Origin: Spizellomyces punctatus DAOM BR117
Taxonomy: Eukaryota > Chytridiomycota > Chytridiomycetes > Spizellomycetales > Spizellomycetaceae
Direction of reading: 5' to 3'
DNA: 64,000 nucleotides
NCBI RefSeq assembly: GCF_000182565.1
Contig: NW_015971540.1
Coordinates: forward strand, 553,870 to 617,869
The position numbers and the translations under genes are program-made. Shown here piece by piece: positions 1 to 11,898 of the stretch. The notes beneath the pieces were generated by a model. That model worked only from the letters and a program-made list of their open reading frames with translations, had not been told where the DNA came from and ran no database searches. Position 1 is the stretch's first letter; each line of letters starts with the position of its first letter.

Positions 1-751
1 TGGATATCCGTGGTGGCTCCTCGCCATCTTTGTCGAATGGGCAAGGTGATGGAGCAACCTGAGCCACGGTATGACGGTGCCATGGACAAAATTGTAGGAT
101 ACTGTATTCCAAACTTTGGGCCAAAAATGTGGGATTTACCTCCTCGGGAAATGGAATTACCAAGGTTGGAGGACAGATGCAAGTGGTTTGCACGCAGCTT
201 GATGGAGGGGAAGGTCGTCCTCATGGAGCAAAAGGGGAAGAGTAAACGGAAGGGCAAGCGAATGAATGGGGGACAAGAAACAAGAGAAGTTTTTGCAAAA
301 CTGGCTCCATTTGTTACGACAAAGACTGTCACAATAACAAAGAGCTGGGGAAAGAGCCAAACGAAGGTTGGGAACTTGGTTGATACGATGGTGACGGCCG
401 GTATTGATTCCAAAGCAAAGTTGATTTCCCAATGGTACGTCCTTCACCTACTGTAGTTTCATGCATATTGTTTAGTTCTAACCCACCTCTACCCACAGGC
501 GCCAAAACCGCACCTTTTTGCTGACCCAATACCTTGCTTTCATCCCCGACGACTTTCATGCATGCCTTTCCCAAAATTGGCCACCTGCTGTCTTATACAA
601 CCGAGATGAGGACGACGCAGCTAGTGATGCCATTAGAATAGGCGAGTTGCTACGTGGGGTTGAAGAGATTTGTGCGGTTGCTAGAGGACGTAGGGATGAG
701 AGAGATTTTGGGAGAGCCGAGAGTGAGAGTGAAGGAGATAGCGATTTTTAG
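1..751 (+). CDS. Unknown protein, 5'-truncated, two exons
   Basis: The reading frame is open from the window edge. Exon 1 ends at 434, a GTACGT...ACAG intron spans 435-498, and exon 2 (499-751) ends with TAG. The splice keeps the frame and joins ...ISQW to RQNRTFLLTQ. The product is hydrophilic, with a basic Lys/Arg-rich stretch near codons 70-85 and an acidic Ser/Glu tail. I do not recognise the family from this frame. In the next frame the first bases encode GYPWW, the start of a PWWP domain. About 35 residues later the main frame has a stretch compatible with the rest of such a domain (YCIPNFGPKMWDLPPREMEL). A one-base shift near base 17 would join them, so a PWWP protein is possible but unproven. 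Confidence 0.55.
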
Positions 752-2040
752 AATGGAAGTATTTATATGTGTATAGGTTGTATTTAGCATATAGCTTTTT
801 CCTTAATTCTGATACATGATTGTCTGACAAACATCTCAGAAATTTCTGGCTAGGGATAATTCTTTTGTTTTTCTGGGGGGCTGTTTCTGCTGGCATAGAA
901 GCCGTCAGGCAACTTTCTAGTTCAAATTCTCAAGCACTGTATTTTTGATTGAAAACGCTGCACAGCTGGCACCGACAGTTGCCGATAGGCGCCTGATCAT
1001 ATTGGCTTTTAGCTTCAAATGAAGGGTTAAAGGTTTGTGCATCAACTTAATGTTCAGAAAACATATTGTTTCATGTGTGGACAGAGAACCGTTTCTACGA
1101 AACACCCGAGAGCAAATGTTTTGCGTCCGTTACCGCTCAAAAATGTGAGGCCTGCCAACCCTTTGATCCAAATCCCATTACGTGTAAATAACGCTCCTGC
1201 TTCTCTTGCACGGGATATAAAGGGTTGTAGCAAGACCCGTTGTGTGGACAAGAAAGAGAGAATCACAAAACAGTTCCTTGACAAATGATCGTTTGTAGAT
1301 ATATTCCAAAAAGGAAGAACCCAAAAAGGCCTGCGAGGAACAGCTAGCGTAACATAGCATCTCCTTGTCAGACAAACGTAATCGCAGACTCTTTCCATGA
1401 ACTTTGACATGCCTAGTACGTTACAAGCATTCGCTTTACCAGTAAGACTTCAGGACGGATTTCACACCCTTGACCAAATTCTATGCAACTTATCAGGACG
1501 ATGTGATACTCCTACGCAGGTGATGCCGATCGCATGCTTTCTTTATCCTCAGAGAAAGTGCTTCGCTCTCTGTTGGGAGGCGGTTGCTCGAGACCATTGA
1601 CAATAGGGCACATGGCCCACAGAGTGGAAAGCAGAAGACGTACTTGAGACTCTCAGGGTATCAGCTGAGGACAACAGGAATCAACGATATCAATCCATTG
1701 TTTGCTCAGAGGGTTTCCTCATTACCTGATATGTTTTGATCGCTGCGAGGAGTTTGGATGTCAAGAGGGTAAGGCACCGTGGCCAAATGGATTTCTTGGT
1801 TGAAAACGTCCCAATTCGAAACAAAATGCGGGAAACAAAAGGCCATTGACTATCCATTTCAAAGAAGTATTTAAAGAACAAGCGCCGTCTGCATTAAGTA
1901 CAAATTTATTGAAAATGCCAAGGATGGAATTCTCGCGCTTCAAAAATACACATTCTCGGACCAACACGTATCCTCACCACACTTAAAGGTGCCCTCTGCA
2001 TTCCCATTTCGTAAAGAAACGAGCCCCCGGCTTGGGACGG
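752..2040. other. Intergenic, nothing supported
   Basis: Short ORFs occur on both strands; the longest is 118 codons on the minus strand at 1054-1410. None shows a recognisable domain or convincing splice structure. I see no RNA gene or repeat here. Confidence 0.5.
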
Positions 2041-2163
2041 GTTCAGCTGCATTACACCTCCACCGTTGAGAGAAAACTCACAACGGCCAAAGTGCTCCCG
2101 AGAGTCGTTTTTGAACGCCCAAAAACGACTACCAATTCGATCGCCCAAACGTACAATGCATGG

Positions 2164-2700
2164 CGCCACAGATTCGCCCAGCCGCTAGGCCACTGCGCTG
2201 TGAACTTGCTACCATATTGCACGATTGAGTACCGAAGCCCCTCAGCGTGGCCCCACAGATTCGCCCAGCCGCTAGGCCACCGCGCTGTGTAGTTTCTACC
2301 ACGTCCTCTTCGGGCGGGAATACGGCGCCACAGATTCGCCCAGCCGCTAGGCCACTGCGCTGTGAACTTGCTACCATATTGCACGATTGAGTACCGAAGC
2401 CCCTCAGCGTGGCCCCACAGATTCGCCCAGCCGCTAGGCCACCGCGCTGTGTAGTTTCTACCACGTCCTCTTCGGGCGGGAATACGGCGCCACAGATTCG
2501 CCCAGCCGCTAGGCCACTGCGCTGTGAACTTGCTACCGTATCGCGCGAATGGGTGTCGATCCCCTCAGTGTGGCCCCACAGATTCGCCCAGCCGCTAGGC
2601 CAACGCGCTGTGTGGTTGCTACCACCTTCGGGAATGACACCGGAATACGGCGCCACAGATTCGCCCAGCCGCTAGGCCACCGCGCTGTGTAGTTTCTACC
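2164..2700. repeat. Higher-order tandem repeat, 162-bp unit (87 + 75)
   Basis: A 28-bp core (CCACAGATTCGCCCAGCC followed by GCTAGGCCAC) occurs seven times, starting at 2166, 2253, 2328, 2415, 2490, 2576 and 2653. Spacings alternate 87/75/87/75/86/77, so the real period is about 162 bp with two half-units. The half-units have different linkers, ending in GTGAACTTGCTACC or GTGTAGTTTCTACC. Because 162 is a multiple of 3, long minus-strand frames run through the array (2129-2656 and 2052-2384). They encode repeats containing GLAAGRICGA or WPSGWANLW. The array lies just 3' of the PD-(D/E)XK-like gene. Minisatellite-like DNA is the simplest reading; translation is unproven. Confidence 0.9.
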
Positions 2701-2763
2701 ACGTCCTCTTCGGGAAGGAGACCATACTTACCTGGAGGATGGAAAGTCGGGGGACTCCAACGA

Positions 2764-4226
2764 TCACGGCCCGAAGGGGTCCTCCGCTCCACGAGCAGCG
2801 CCTGGGCTTTCCGGTTGGCTAACCTGAGAAAGCCAACCTTGAACCTTGGCGGTGGTATCGAGGACCGGATCTTTCCCTCCGGCGCCATGAAGCCGAGCCC
2901 TCTTGTGTCGGCGCTTGGATGACCGCGCCGACCGCCCCGACCGCGACGACCTCTTGGACGATCTGTCGTCGTCCTCGCTCTCGTCATCCTCCCCTCCCTC
3001 CTCGGGATCAGGGCCGGGCATGTCGTCGCCATCAACATCGAGACCTTGCAGGTCTTGCCACTTGATGGGCGCCAGAAGGTCGAAGAGTCGTAACCCTTCC
3101 TCCCTCACGGCTACCATCAGAGACATGAGACACAGCACGTCTCGACCATTAAGGATCGAGTAGTCTCCGACGTGATAGGCTATGTACTGCAGAAGAAGGC
3201 ATTGGACGTTAATGCCGCACCGAATCGAGTGGGGAAAGAGCACAGAACTTACCATGCCTGTGCCCCGAACCTTTTTGTACCCCATCACGTACAGGCTGAG
3301 GTGATACCCCACGAGGGTGGTACCCACAACGGCAATATTCTGCCGCTCGAGCACCAATTCCCAAGCGTGCATGACAGCCCTAAGACCAGCAAGCAGCTGG
3401 TTCACGCACCCGAACTGCGCCGCTCTGTCCGATTTACGTTCTTGAACATAAAAGGGGAAGGGGACGCAGTCGGGATCGCCACATCGGGCTCGAAGCGGCA
3501 AAAGACTGTCGGCCAACAGCGTGTATGGGTTTTCTGGCTCCACAGGGGGGTCATCAGTACAATACCCAACGATGACGTCAGGTTTCGGCCTTGTAAGGCC
3601 AGCGATGCCCTCCGGCAAGGCCAGGATGTGGGTGTCCCTGTAGCAAGTTCAATGCGTGAATAACGGAAGCGACTCAATGCTAGAGTCAAAAGTTACTCAC
3701 GACACATAAGCGAACACCTCGCCGTGATTCATCACGGACAAAAGGGCCGTCTTCAACGGCGCCCACTCGGCCTCGTGATTTCCTACAGCCGCCTGGATGA
3801 GCATCCTTATCACTCGTGCTCCAGTGAGGCTATTGACGTACCTTCGAGGCTGTCAGCTTTCCCGACCACCTGAAAAAGGTTGGCGCTAAGATGGTCTGAG
3901 ACAACCGGGTTGTCTCCAAAATACTCCGGCGCTTTCCTTTCCAGCTAAATGAATCAATCCCAAAGTGGTCAGGCGCAAGTCCATGAGAGCGCCAGATTGT
4001 AAGTGCTCGTTGTACTTACGTTAGGTCGGGAGCCAGCTCTCAACACTTGGCGTGGTGCCAAGAGCCGATTCACGAGAGCCTCCACAACGGGAGACGGGGC
4101 GAAAACCTTCTGATGAGCCGGCAAGTCGGCGGTGTCATTAAAAAACCCTCGGCACAGCCGCATGCCGTTGGTGTTGATCTGCCGCCGATACTTGCGGCTA
4201 TTCTTGCTATCAAAACAAGACATCAT
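2764..4226 (-). CDS. PD-(D/E)XK nuclease-like protein, possibly frameshifted
   Basis: Four exons fit: 4226-4020, 3944-3701, 3637-3253 and 3186-2764, with GT-AG introns of 75, 63 and 66 nt. The 66-nt intron is itself open. The central part has the spaced elements of a restriction-endonuclease-like fold: NHEAEW helix, then PDVIVGY, then FPFYVQERKSD (an E-x-K signature), then an AQFGC helix. Similar domains occur in expanded fungal families of unknown role. The C-terminus is acidic and then Ser/Arg-rich (DDESEDDDRSSKRS). Exon 2 is one base short of the phase needed near 3845, between KADSLEG and YVNSLTG. Either the copy is frameshifted, there is a sequencing error, or splicing uses the AG at 3850-3851 with a 170-nt intron and skips the first 95 nt of exon 2. 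The family assignment is by motif only. Confidence 0.6.
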
Positions 4227-4399
4227 GCTTTAATGAACCAATTCAAAAGACGGCAACATTTTGCGGGAAATCTTACAAGGAGGCATTGGATTTGCTGGAT
4301 TTCACAGAGTCAGACATCGCGAATAAAAAACAATAAGATGCAAATGCTCTAAAGTTCTATGGGAAAATTCAGAGCAACGAACCGGGGGGGAGGCAGGAG

Positions 4400-6300
4400 G
4401 GGGCGTCTTTTATATTCGTGTATATTGATTAGATAATCTACTCCTTTCCAATACGCTGATTGGCTGCCACACAGCGGTGTCTCTGCGTGTCTCTGATTAT
4501 GTGATCACTCATGGGGATTTGGATTCCGCTCTAATAGCAGTTTATCATTCTGGATGCGAATCATCGGTAAATCATTGTTAAGTCTTAAAATGATAGATTT
4601 GGTATTGTGCTAAACGCCGTGGTAAAAGACCTTGTCGTCTTTAGGATGGACTTCCACTGTTGAACTTTTCATAGCTCTTGATGCGAATTATTTTTGGCAT
4701 CTCTGATTATCCACTGCAACCATGCGATGCACCCTGACCATGTCAGTCAACTCGACCACCAACAGCCCTCTCACGTTCGAGTCTTCCACGCCCAAACAGC
4801 GGGCGCCCACGAACAAAAGGTCTGTCCGATTCGCTTCACTCAGGACTGGATGATGCAATAGGCCTACAAGGAGATACTGCATCGTTCTCTATCGAGATGG
4901 TTAGAAAGGCTTCAAGGACTGGTAAAAAGCTTTCTTCGCTGTTGCTTCATGATGTGACACCACTATTCATACCACCGACTACTTCAAAGTGCTGCCAAGG
5001 TGAGGAGGAAGCCGATTTACTGCCAAGTTCCCTTTCTCCTTCTTGGGTAGCAAGGTACCCACCACGGACATCTAACATACTACTCCCATATCTCATTGCC
5101 AGATTTGTCGGACCCTTTCGGATGTATTTGTGTACAGTGGGCACTCAACACTGGCTAAAGGGAGGGATGGAACAGAAGTACTTTTTGGAGAACCCGCTAT
5201 GTGGACCTTCCAGTATGTACATAAGCAGTACCTTTTCAGCCTCGCCATGAGTCTTAGAGCCGCAGCGAGTTACTGTAAGAGTCATTTCAAACACAATTTT
5301 TTAACTTGCGCACCACGATAGTTTCTTCTACGACAATTCGCAGATTCAGAGGACCCATCATAACGAATATGCGGCAGGACCACTGTTCTGCCCCTTCGCG
5401 CTAAGCAACTCCCTATAAAGGTGCGCAACTTTCCGCCGAATGAACGTTCCTCTCAATACTTTTGCTCGTGCCCAGATCTGGCAAAGTAGCTGGACCGCAA
5501 CTCGAACACAATGGGAATATCGCCTTTGCCAGATCGGTACATCCCACGTAGCAATGGCTTCCAAAACGATGGTAGGCTTCTTCTCCTCCCCTTTGATCTG
5601 CCCGTCGCTAGCAGTGGGAATCTTCATTCCCATGTTAAACCAGCGAGCCCAACATATCGGGGAAACTTATTTGCAGATTCACCACCAAAACGTCGGCGAC
5701 AGCTTGATTAGGTGGGATATGTTCATGATGGGAGCGCAATAGATTTGCAAGCATTCTAGTGACGTGGACTCTCCCACCCGCGAATACACTCCCACGTCTG
5801 CAGCTATCCCGCACGGGGAGGACGGAAGGCAACAGGAAGATTGCTGAAGCCAGGCCTTTCGTCGCACTAAATGACAATGTGCCTCTTCTCCAGACCGCTA
5901 AGCAAAGGCTCGACTATCAAAAGTCCGTGTCCGCCTGCAGGCCATACTCTGCCCAAAACTCTGGAATCAATTGTCTACGAAGACTCCAAGAAGGCGACGG
6001 AGAGCGGGACAGAGTTGCTCACATCTGTATAGAGACCGCATGACTGTGCAGGTCAGGACGGTCACAGACATCTCTCCTATACATCAGATATTCTGGTTGC
6101 TCTAGCAACGTTTGGAAAAAATATGCAATTTTTCCATTCGCAATGCAAACAGGAATATGCGGAGAGTCTCAAAGGCGTGGCCGTTCTTCGTGCATGACCA
6201 GTGGGGTTGCCCGGCCATTGGTATGCTACAGCACCCCAGACTTCAAACTTAACATTAATGATGTTCATATACAATGAGAATCTAACTGGTGAATGCTTTC
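4400..6300. other. Intergenic, possible coding remnants on the minus strand
   Basis: No complete gene is supported. Minus-strand stretches at 5358-5633, 5635-5877 and 4688-4882 read like protein (for example LLVVELTDMVRVHRMVAV) but are broken by stops and lack convincing splice sites. They could be remnants of an old gene or chance ORFs. Confidence 0.3.
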
Positions 6301-6306
6301 ACATCA

Positions 6307-6377
6307 GCATTGGTGGTTTAGTGGCATAATTACCGCCTGCCACGCGGTAGACCCGAGTTCGATTCTCGGCCAATGCA
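6307..6377 (+). tRNA. tRNA-Gly (anticodon GCC)
   Basis: A 71-nt cloverleaf can be drawn. The acceptor stem is GCATTGG/CCAATGC with discriminator A. The D-arm contains TGGTTTAGTGGCA (A-box). The anticodon arm is CCGCC-TGCCACG-CGG with GCC at its centre, and the T-arm contains GAGTTCGATTCTC (B-box). There is no intron. A T6 run follows 20 bp downstream. It stands alone between a gene-poor stretch and the 3' end of the RalGPS-like gene. Confidence 0.96.
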
Positions 6378-6397
6378 TTCTGTTGTCGGCCGGTTAA

Positions 6398-6403
6398 TTT
6401 TTT
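6398..6403 (+). terminator. RNA polymerase III T-run terminator
   Basis: Six consecutive T residues lie 20 bp after the tRNA-Gly 3' end, as expected for Pol III termination. Confidence 0.75.
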
Positions 6404-6604
6404 CCTCCGCCAAGAATGGCGATCAACTTTAAAAGTTTGGTTCGAGGCAGATAAAAGGCGTTGGCTGCGCGATAGGTATCCCGGTCCAATATTACTGATA
6501 TAATGCAAAAATATGTAAAACCAGTAGAAACTTTACAGATATCACCATGATCCCCTCCCATCAAAGCATAATATGAATACCACCCAAGTCGGTAACAAGC
6601 ATAC

Positions 6605-9600
6605 TCAACCCCCACTCTCCACTCTGTGTGTAAGGGCATCAAAGCGTGCCATCCAAGCCCTCATATCCTCATCGGTTTCAGCCCTCAGTAAAAGTGTTCT
6701 TCGTGCTCCAGGGTATAACCGTAAGACGTGCTTTCTCTTGGTGTAATCCGTCGCGGGTATTGCCAGTCCTGACGATCTTGTCAAGGGAATAGTTTGAAAA
6801 TGCGGGCGCATAGTTGGAGACTGATAAAAAGTAAATATTAGCAGCTGTGGAGTTAGAAGAACATATTTAAATTCTAGGTACCTGACTATCTCCATTGCCG
6901 CTGATACTCGAGCGGCCAAGAATCCTGCTGGTGCGCGCCAATCTTGAGGCGGTGGATCCGCTTCGACTCCTATTTCCTCCACCAAATAATGATGTGGAGG
7001 ATACGGATGAACCCCCCATACTCCGCCATATACTTTTCTTCCTTGTTTCTTTCGCGTCGGGAGGACCGGGAGGAATGGTTGGGCTCATTGGGCTTACTGT
7101 CTCCGCGGCTTTGGGAGAGTCTTCTCCTGGTGTCATGGGCGGTGTCGTGCGAGGTGCAGGACCCACCACACTCTCACGAGCGCTATCGTCATCTCCCCCA
7201 CTGCTACTAAATGCGCTTGCTTGACTAGCCCTTCCTGCACGACTAGATCGTGAGAAACGACCCAATGTTATTGATTCTCGCTTTGTGCCGGCGGGTTCAT
7301 TCGGATCATCAGAACCCCGCTCCCTTTCAAGGCCTTTTTCACATCGATAGAGTTCCAGTCGGGGCGGTTCAGCATAAAGGGCCGCCCAGACTTGCACCCA
7401 CTTTCGAACAGGTGCTCGCAGACCTGTCTCGAGGAGTTCATCTTTCTTGTAGAGCTGACCCTCGTAGACAGGAAGGGCGCCAGCGGCGTGGTCTTGAGAA
7501 ACTTGTTCTAAAATTGTGGTGCCTGTCTCGTGCCCAATAGATGGACTGTCCTTGCTTCCCGGACTGTCAGTTTTCTCAAAGTTGGTAGGCGTTCGTGCAT
7601 CAACGTGTATTGGGGAAGCCGGCGTTATCATGAATGCTGGTGGGGATGGGGAATGTGGGTAGGAAGCTGAGATGGCAGTGATAGTATCAATGTCAACCGA
7701 GAGCCGGTCGTCTGCAGCGTCAACATTGTCGACATCGTCCATTAAAGAAGGCAACACGGTCACATAGGCTCCTTGGCTATCGGCATCGACACTGTCTGGC
7801 GAATTCATGTCAATGCTGCTCTCTGGTTTCTCCAGCACGGATCCCTGTTTCCACCTCTCTCTGTCATCAGATGTACCGGTAGATTGTTCATCAATACTTT
7901 GACGGTTCCATCGATCGATCCTGCTTGGTGTAGATTTTGAGCTACGGCCGCTCAGTGACCCGTCGGAATTTACCAATGCCCTTCCGGTCAGGCTTTCAAT
8001 GACTGCATCACTACTAAACACCACATCATCACTTCCTGCCACTCGCCTGCTCGCGCATTCCGAACTACCGGTATCGTTCCCATGTTCATCACGACCCTCT
8101 TCTTCGTTGAGCTCATCCCAATCTCGCGATACCAGAAAGTCTGATATTGATCCCGTCGAAACCCTCGATGGTAAAGAATTTTGATCTGGCTCAACGGCGT
8201 CCTCGTGCCTCCCGTAGAGCATGACGGCCGATCCACTCTTTGTTCGACGATGACCTCTTGTGCCCGAAAGGGCACTTCGGGACGCCGGCATACCTGTGGT
8301 TCGCTCCCGACGAAGTCGGCGTGACCCTAGGCTGGATGGTTTTGGGGCAAATTCACGTCGATTAAGCTGGACATCGGACGAGTTTGACAATGGGTTTGCG
8401 CTGGCGGTGCTGACTGATAGATTATGTCTGTCCAGACCACTTGCGGTGCTTCCGCTCACCATTCGCTCGGTTTCAGCACCAATGTCGATGCTGAAGGCCC
8501 GTCGCCCGATCTTTTTGGACAGCGCTCCGCTGCCGTTTATTGCTGCCGTTGAGCCACCTATTTTGCCGGACCCGGCCAAGATGTCACCACTATTCGAGAC
8601 CGATCCTTTACTCGTGTCCATGTCAAGCAAGCTCTGGGCAACAGGTGCAAACTTTCCAGATACACTGTGACCTCTGATCCTGCTCCGAATTCCCTGTTTC
8701 CCACCGGTAGGTCCCGTATTTGATCCTTGCGGACTGGTGGCCACCGCCCCTCGTTTCTCCACCAGACAGCTCCGACGATAATGGTCCTCCTCTATCCAAC
8801 TTCGGTAGTCGGGATGGAACTTGACAGAGAGCACCGCCTCTTGAACGGCAGGAATAGGTTCGAAATTGTACACGCTTCCCTGCTGATAGCGAGCGATTTC
8901 GTCGAGAAGGGCATCAATCTGTATGTACACATAAAATGGGTACACTTGCAAGAATAAACCGAGTTTCAGACCTAAATGTAACCTCTCACCTGCATCTGCC
9001 GATCTGCTGCCTGATTAGCGCGACTAGGATCATTCTTTTCCTTCTTTAGACACTCGGACAGGAACGTTAGATCGCTCAACCATGTCCCTAAAGTATGGAT
9101 GAGCATTGTAATGTCTCTCCATAAGCAACCTCAATCGTACCCAAATAAGGGACACAGGGCGGCTTGCACTCCGCTAATCGTCTCCTGTATGCTTCGCTGT
9201 TACTGAGAGGTGACATTAGATCACACATTTTATCAAATGTGGACCTCTGCCGGCGCCCTACAATCTGATTCCAGTATCTTAATCGGATATAGAGTAATGG
9301 CGGCGGTCGTTCTTTCCAGGCTTACCCCCCATGTTCTCGTCAATCGGTGCACCGGAGCCGATTGCAATCCCGCCGTAATACTTCGTAGTCCGTTGAAGTT
9401 GTTGATCTCCATCGAACACTGTATAACGGTAAATAACACATGTTTTCTCCTTTCTTGAAACATCAAAGGGAGCGTCTCACCTTGGCCACGCTAATAAAGT
9501 GAATCAGCAGGTTATATCGTCGTTGAATCTCTTCTGAGGCAACAATCTCTTCCGCAACCCATAATGCGACCTAATAATTGCGTTTTTTTGCGAGACATTC

Positions 9601-10969
9601 AACTTTCCTGAACATGCTGCGGCGATAGGGTCGCGAACGATACCTGATTGAAATGCTGCGTCGTTGCGGCAATAGCAGGTGCTCGAGTGTACTTTTCCGA
9701 ACCTGTCCACGCTACAGAAGCCAGCTCCTCTCGAGGAATTGATCGGAAGTAATTGCTGTCCATGAGCGCCAACTGGCGCTGCTCAGAAAATCACATTATT
9801 TGCGGTGAGATTCTTGACATCCAAAGATTGCTCGAATATGGTCATACATACAGCAAGTTCTTTTGGCGCCACATCTAGAATGTCAAATACTGGCCCGTCG
9901 TACTTGCTAACCCCGGATGGCTACGGAATATGCTAGCCATCAGCCCTCGGAGCACAAGTCTCACCAAAATTCGAAATTTCCAAACTTTTAATCCTACCGT
10001 TCTAATATGCCGTATCGCTTTATCTTTTATCAATGAGCTTGTTGATGCGATTGTGGCAGGAATCTTTGCAGCTTTTGCACTAGATATACTGGCCAAACTT
10101 TGCAAAGACATTCGAACCCCCTCCCCTGGTAATCGACGTTTCGGCTGCGCTGTCCATGCACTAAGGTTTCCTGCGCTTGGACTCGCGTACATTGATGATC
10201 TTTGCCGTTTTCCAACGTCTGGAGGTGACATATCTTCTACGCTACGCCCAAAGGAGCTATCTACAGATGCCCGGCGAGGGATGAGATCCTCATCGTCATC
10301 AAACTCGTCATTGCCATTTGCCATTGCGGTTATGGAAGGACTAGATGCTCGCCGTGAGTTAGACATACACAATGTTGGGGTTGACGGTGATAGATGCTTT
10401 TGGTTCTCCCATTCCCTGGATTGCTGTGGGACGATAGGCTTATGTGGGGTTCCACTTCGTTGACTTTTCCCAGAATTTATAGAAGGCATGCTTTCATCCC
10501 TACATTTTCCCCCGCTGAACGCAAGGTTCCCGTCCGAAAAGTAGTCCCCAAGTCCATCTAGTGATTGCGCGACATTGTCAACGGACTCTGCAGTGATCGA
10601 TTGACTTAGTGAGCGCGGCAGCTCGGTCGCCAGCCGCGCAACTCGAAATGGAGGCAAGGAAGGGCCCGTCCATGCACGCGGACGCGCGGATAAGGGAGCA
10701 GAGGTTGGTGATCTGACAGGGGCGTCATCGTACGAACCTCGTGGGGACCGGTATGAATGGAGAAGTCGTTGAGTTCCCGTTGGCAAGGGAGCTAATGGAG
10801 GGCGTGCGGTGGTGAGCTCGGTACTTTCAGATGCGGTGGGGGATGTGGTAAGGTTACTCTCGTCAGTCGCCTGGCGCGATCCACTGCGAGATCCAATTGA
10901 AAGGGTGCGGCGTTTGATGGATAAAGGAGGAGGAAGCGGCGGTGCCTTACTGTCCATTAAAATTGTCAT
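6605..10969 (-). CDS. RalGPS-like guanine nucleotide exchange factor (RasGEF + PH)
   Basis: Nine exons fit in phase: 10969-9998, 9920-9852, 9778-9644, 9570-9481, 9418-9326, 9264-9141, 9087-8990, 8918-6882 and 6820-6605. The N-terminal exon is Ser/Pro-rich with proline stretches (APPLPPPLS). A CDC25/RasGEF domain follows: VAPKELA, LALMDSNYFRSI, TRAPAIAATTQHFNQ, RRYNLLIHFISVAK, EINNFNGL, CKPPCVPYLG, LTFLSECLKKE and YNFEPIPAVQ. A long low-complexity Ser/Asp/Arg linker of about 500 residues follows. The C-terminus has PH-domain features (YEGQLYKKDELLE through ETDEDMRAWMARFDALTH). RasGEF then PH, with an IEEDHYR-type end to the catalytic domain, matches animal RalGPS proteins, which load GTP on Ral-type GTPases. 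The true start could lie further upstream, because a donor-like ACTAG|GTCAGT occurs near 11040. Catalytic specificity is inferred. Confidence 0.85.
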
Positions 10970-11099
10970 ATTCTATGAATCATCAGGATACATGTAAGGC
11001 AATATGAGACGGCATATCTCTTCTTTACTGACCTAGTCATGTCGCGCCAGACAGTGTCCCAGCGAATCGTAACGCGGAAGCCCGCAGCAGCGAAGAAAG

Positions 11100-11590
11100 A
11101 AAGAGCTTCAGCCAATATGAGAGAGAGTATCTGCTGTTTGCGCCGGCTTCTCATCCAAGATTTCATTCAGCAAATTCAGGTGCTCTCCTGCGGTGTGCTG
11201 CATCAAGCCGTCGACAACGCTACTCAACCCCGCCTTGGGATGCTCTCCAAGTCGGGAGGATTACATAATCAAACCGACCCAGGAATTCGGTTGAGTAAAC
11301 CAGAATTAACAAGGCGCTTTTGCAGGCAGTTGCCATTTATCTCCGTCGATGACTTCTGGCATATTAAAGTGTCGTTTCCGCTGGAGGTTGGATTTTGCAA
11401 ATGTATGGATGTTAGAAGCATATTTAGATGGATGCGAAACTGGAGAAGCTGCGATGTTGGCAACGACAGTCAAAAGATCCATTGGCAAGCACATAGCTTC
11501 AAAGGACAGACTTGCAATAACATGTTTCTCAAAAAGGCTGCGGTAAAACTCTTCATATTGCCATCCTTCATCGTCGGGATAAGCTGTCAA
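11100..11590 (-). CDS. Unresolved coding segment upstream of the RalGPS-like gene
   Basis: Minus-strand frames read like protein: 11590-11306 (beginning MTAYPDDEGWQYEEFYRS) and about 11250-11118 (GLSSVVDGLMQHTAGEHLNL). A third frame continues LAEALSFFAAAGFRVTIRW and reaches a possible GTCAGT donor near 11040. I could not find joins in consistent phase. It may be a separate small gene or upstream exons of the GEF. No family is recognised. Confidence 0.3.
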
Positions 11591-11774
11591 AAAGCCTTGA
11601 TGATGGAGCGTGACGTGACGGGGAAAAAATCCGCAGGTGGAAAAACAGGCGTCACGATCTTATCCCACCCCTCGACGTTCGTTTAATAAATGATGCGATT
11701 GCTACGTTTTAGTTTATTGCAAAATGATGTATTCTTGTAGTCAGCGCTTTCGCTGTCACTTTACAGCTATGGGC

Positions 11775-11835
11775 CAGTCTCCCCTGACTTTACCTCCAGG
11801 TCTATATAAAGGGTGAGAATCACTTCTCCCCTCCT
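11775..11835 (+). promoter_or_regulatory. TATA box and CCCCT (STRE-like) elements
   Basis: TATATAAA lies at about 11803, roughly 95 bp before the ATG of the small hydrophilic protein gene. CCCCT motifs, the stress-response element core known from yeasts, flank it at about 11780 and 11826. Function is inferred from motif and position only. Confidence 0.5.
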
Positions 11836-11898
11836 CGCAGTATTCAAGCTTCAAACTTTCGACTTTTTGCTTTACAATCTAACTCATTCTCACGAATC

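Noticed and set aside
1054-1410. 118-codon minus-strand ORF
   Set aside because: No domain, no splice support and overlapping ORFs of similar length on both strands; likely chance.
2166-2680. CRISPR-like array
   Set aside because: The linkers between cores are themselves repeated, not unique spacers, and the genome is eukaryotic.
2903-3663. Plus-strand ORFs of 86 and 163 codons
   Set aside because: They are antisense shadows of the PD-(D/E)XK-like exons, caused by low stop content.
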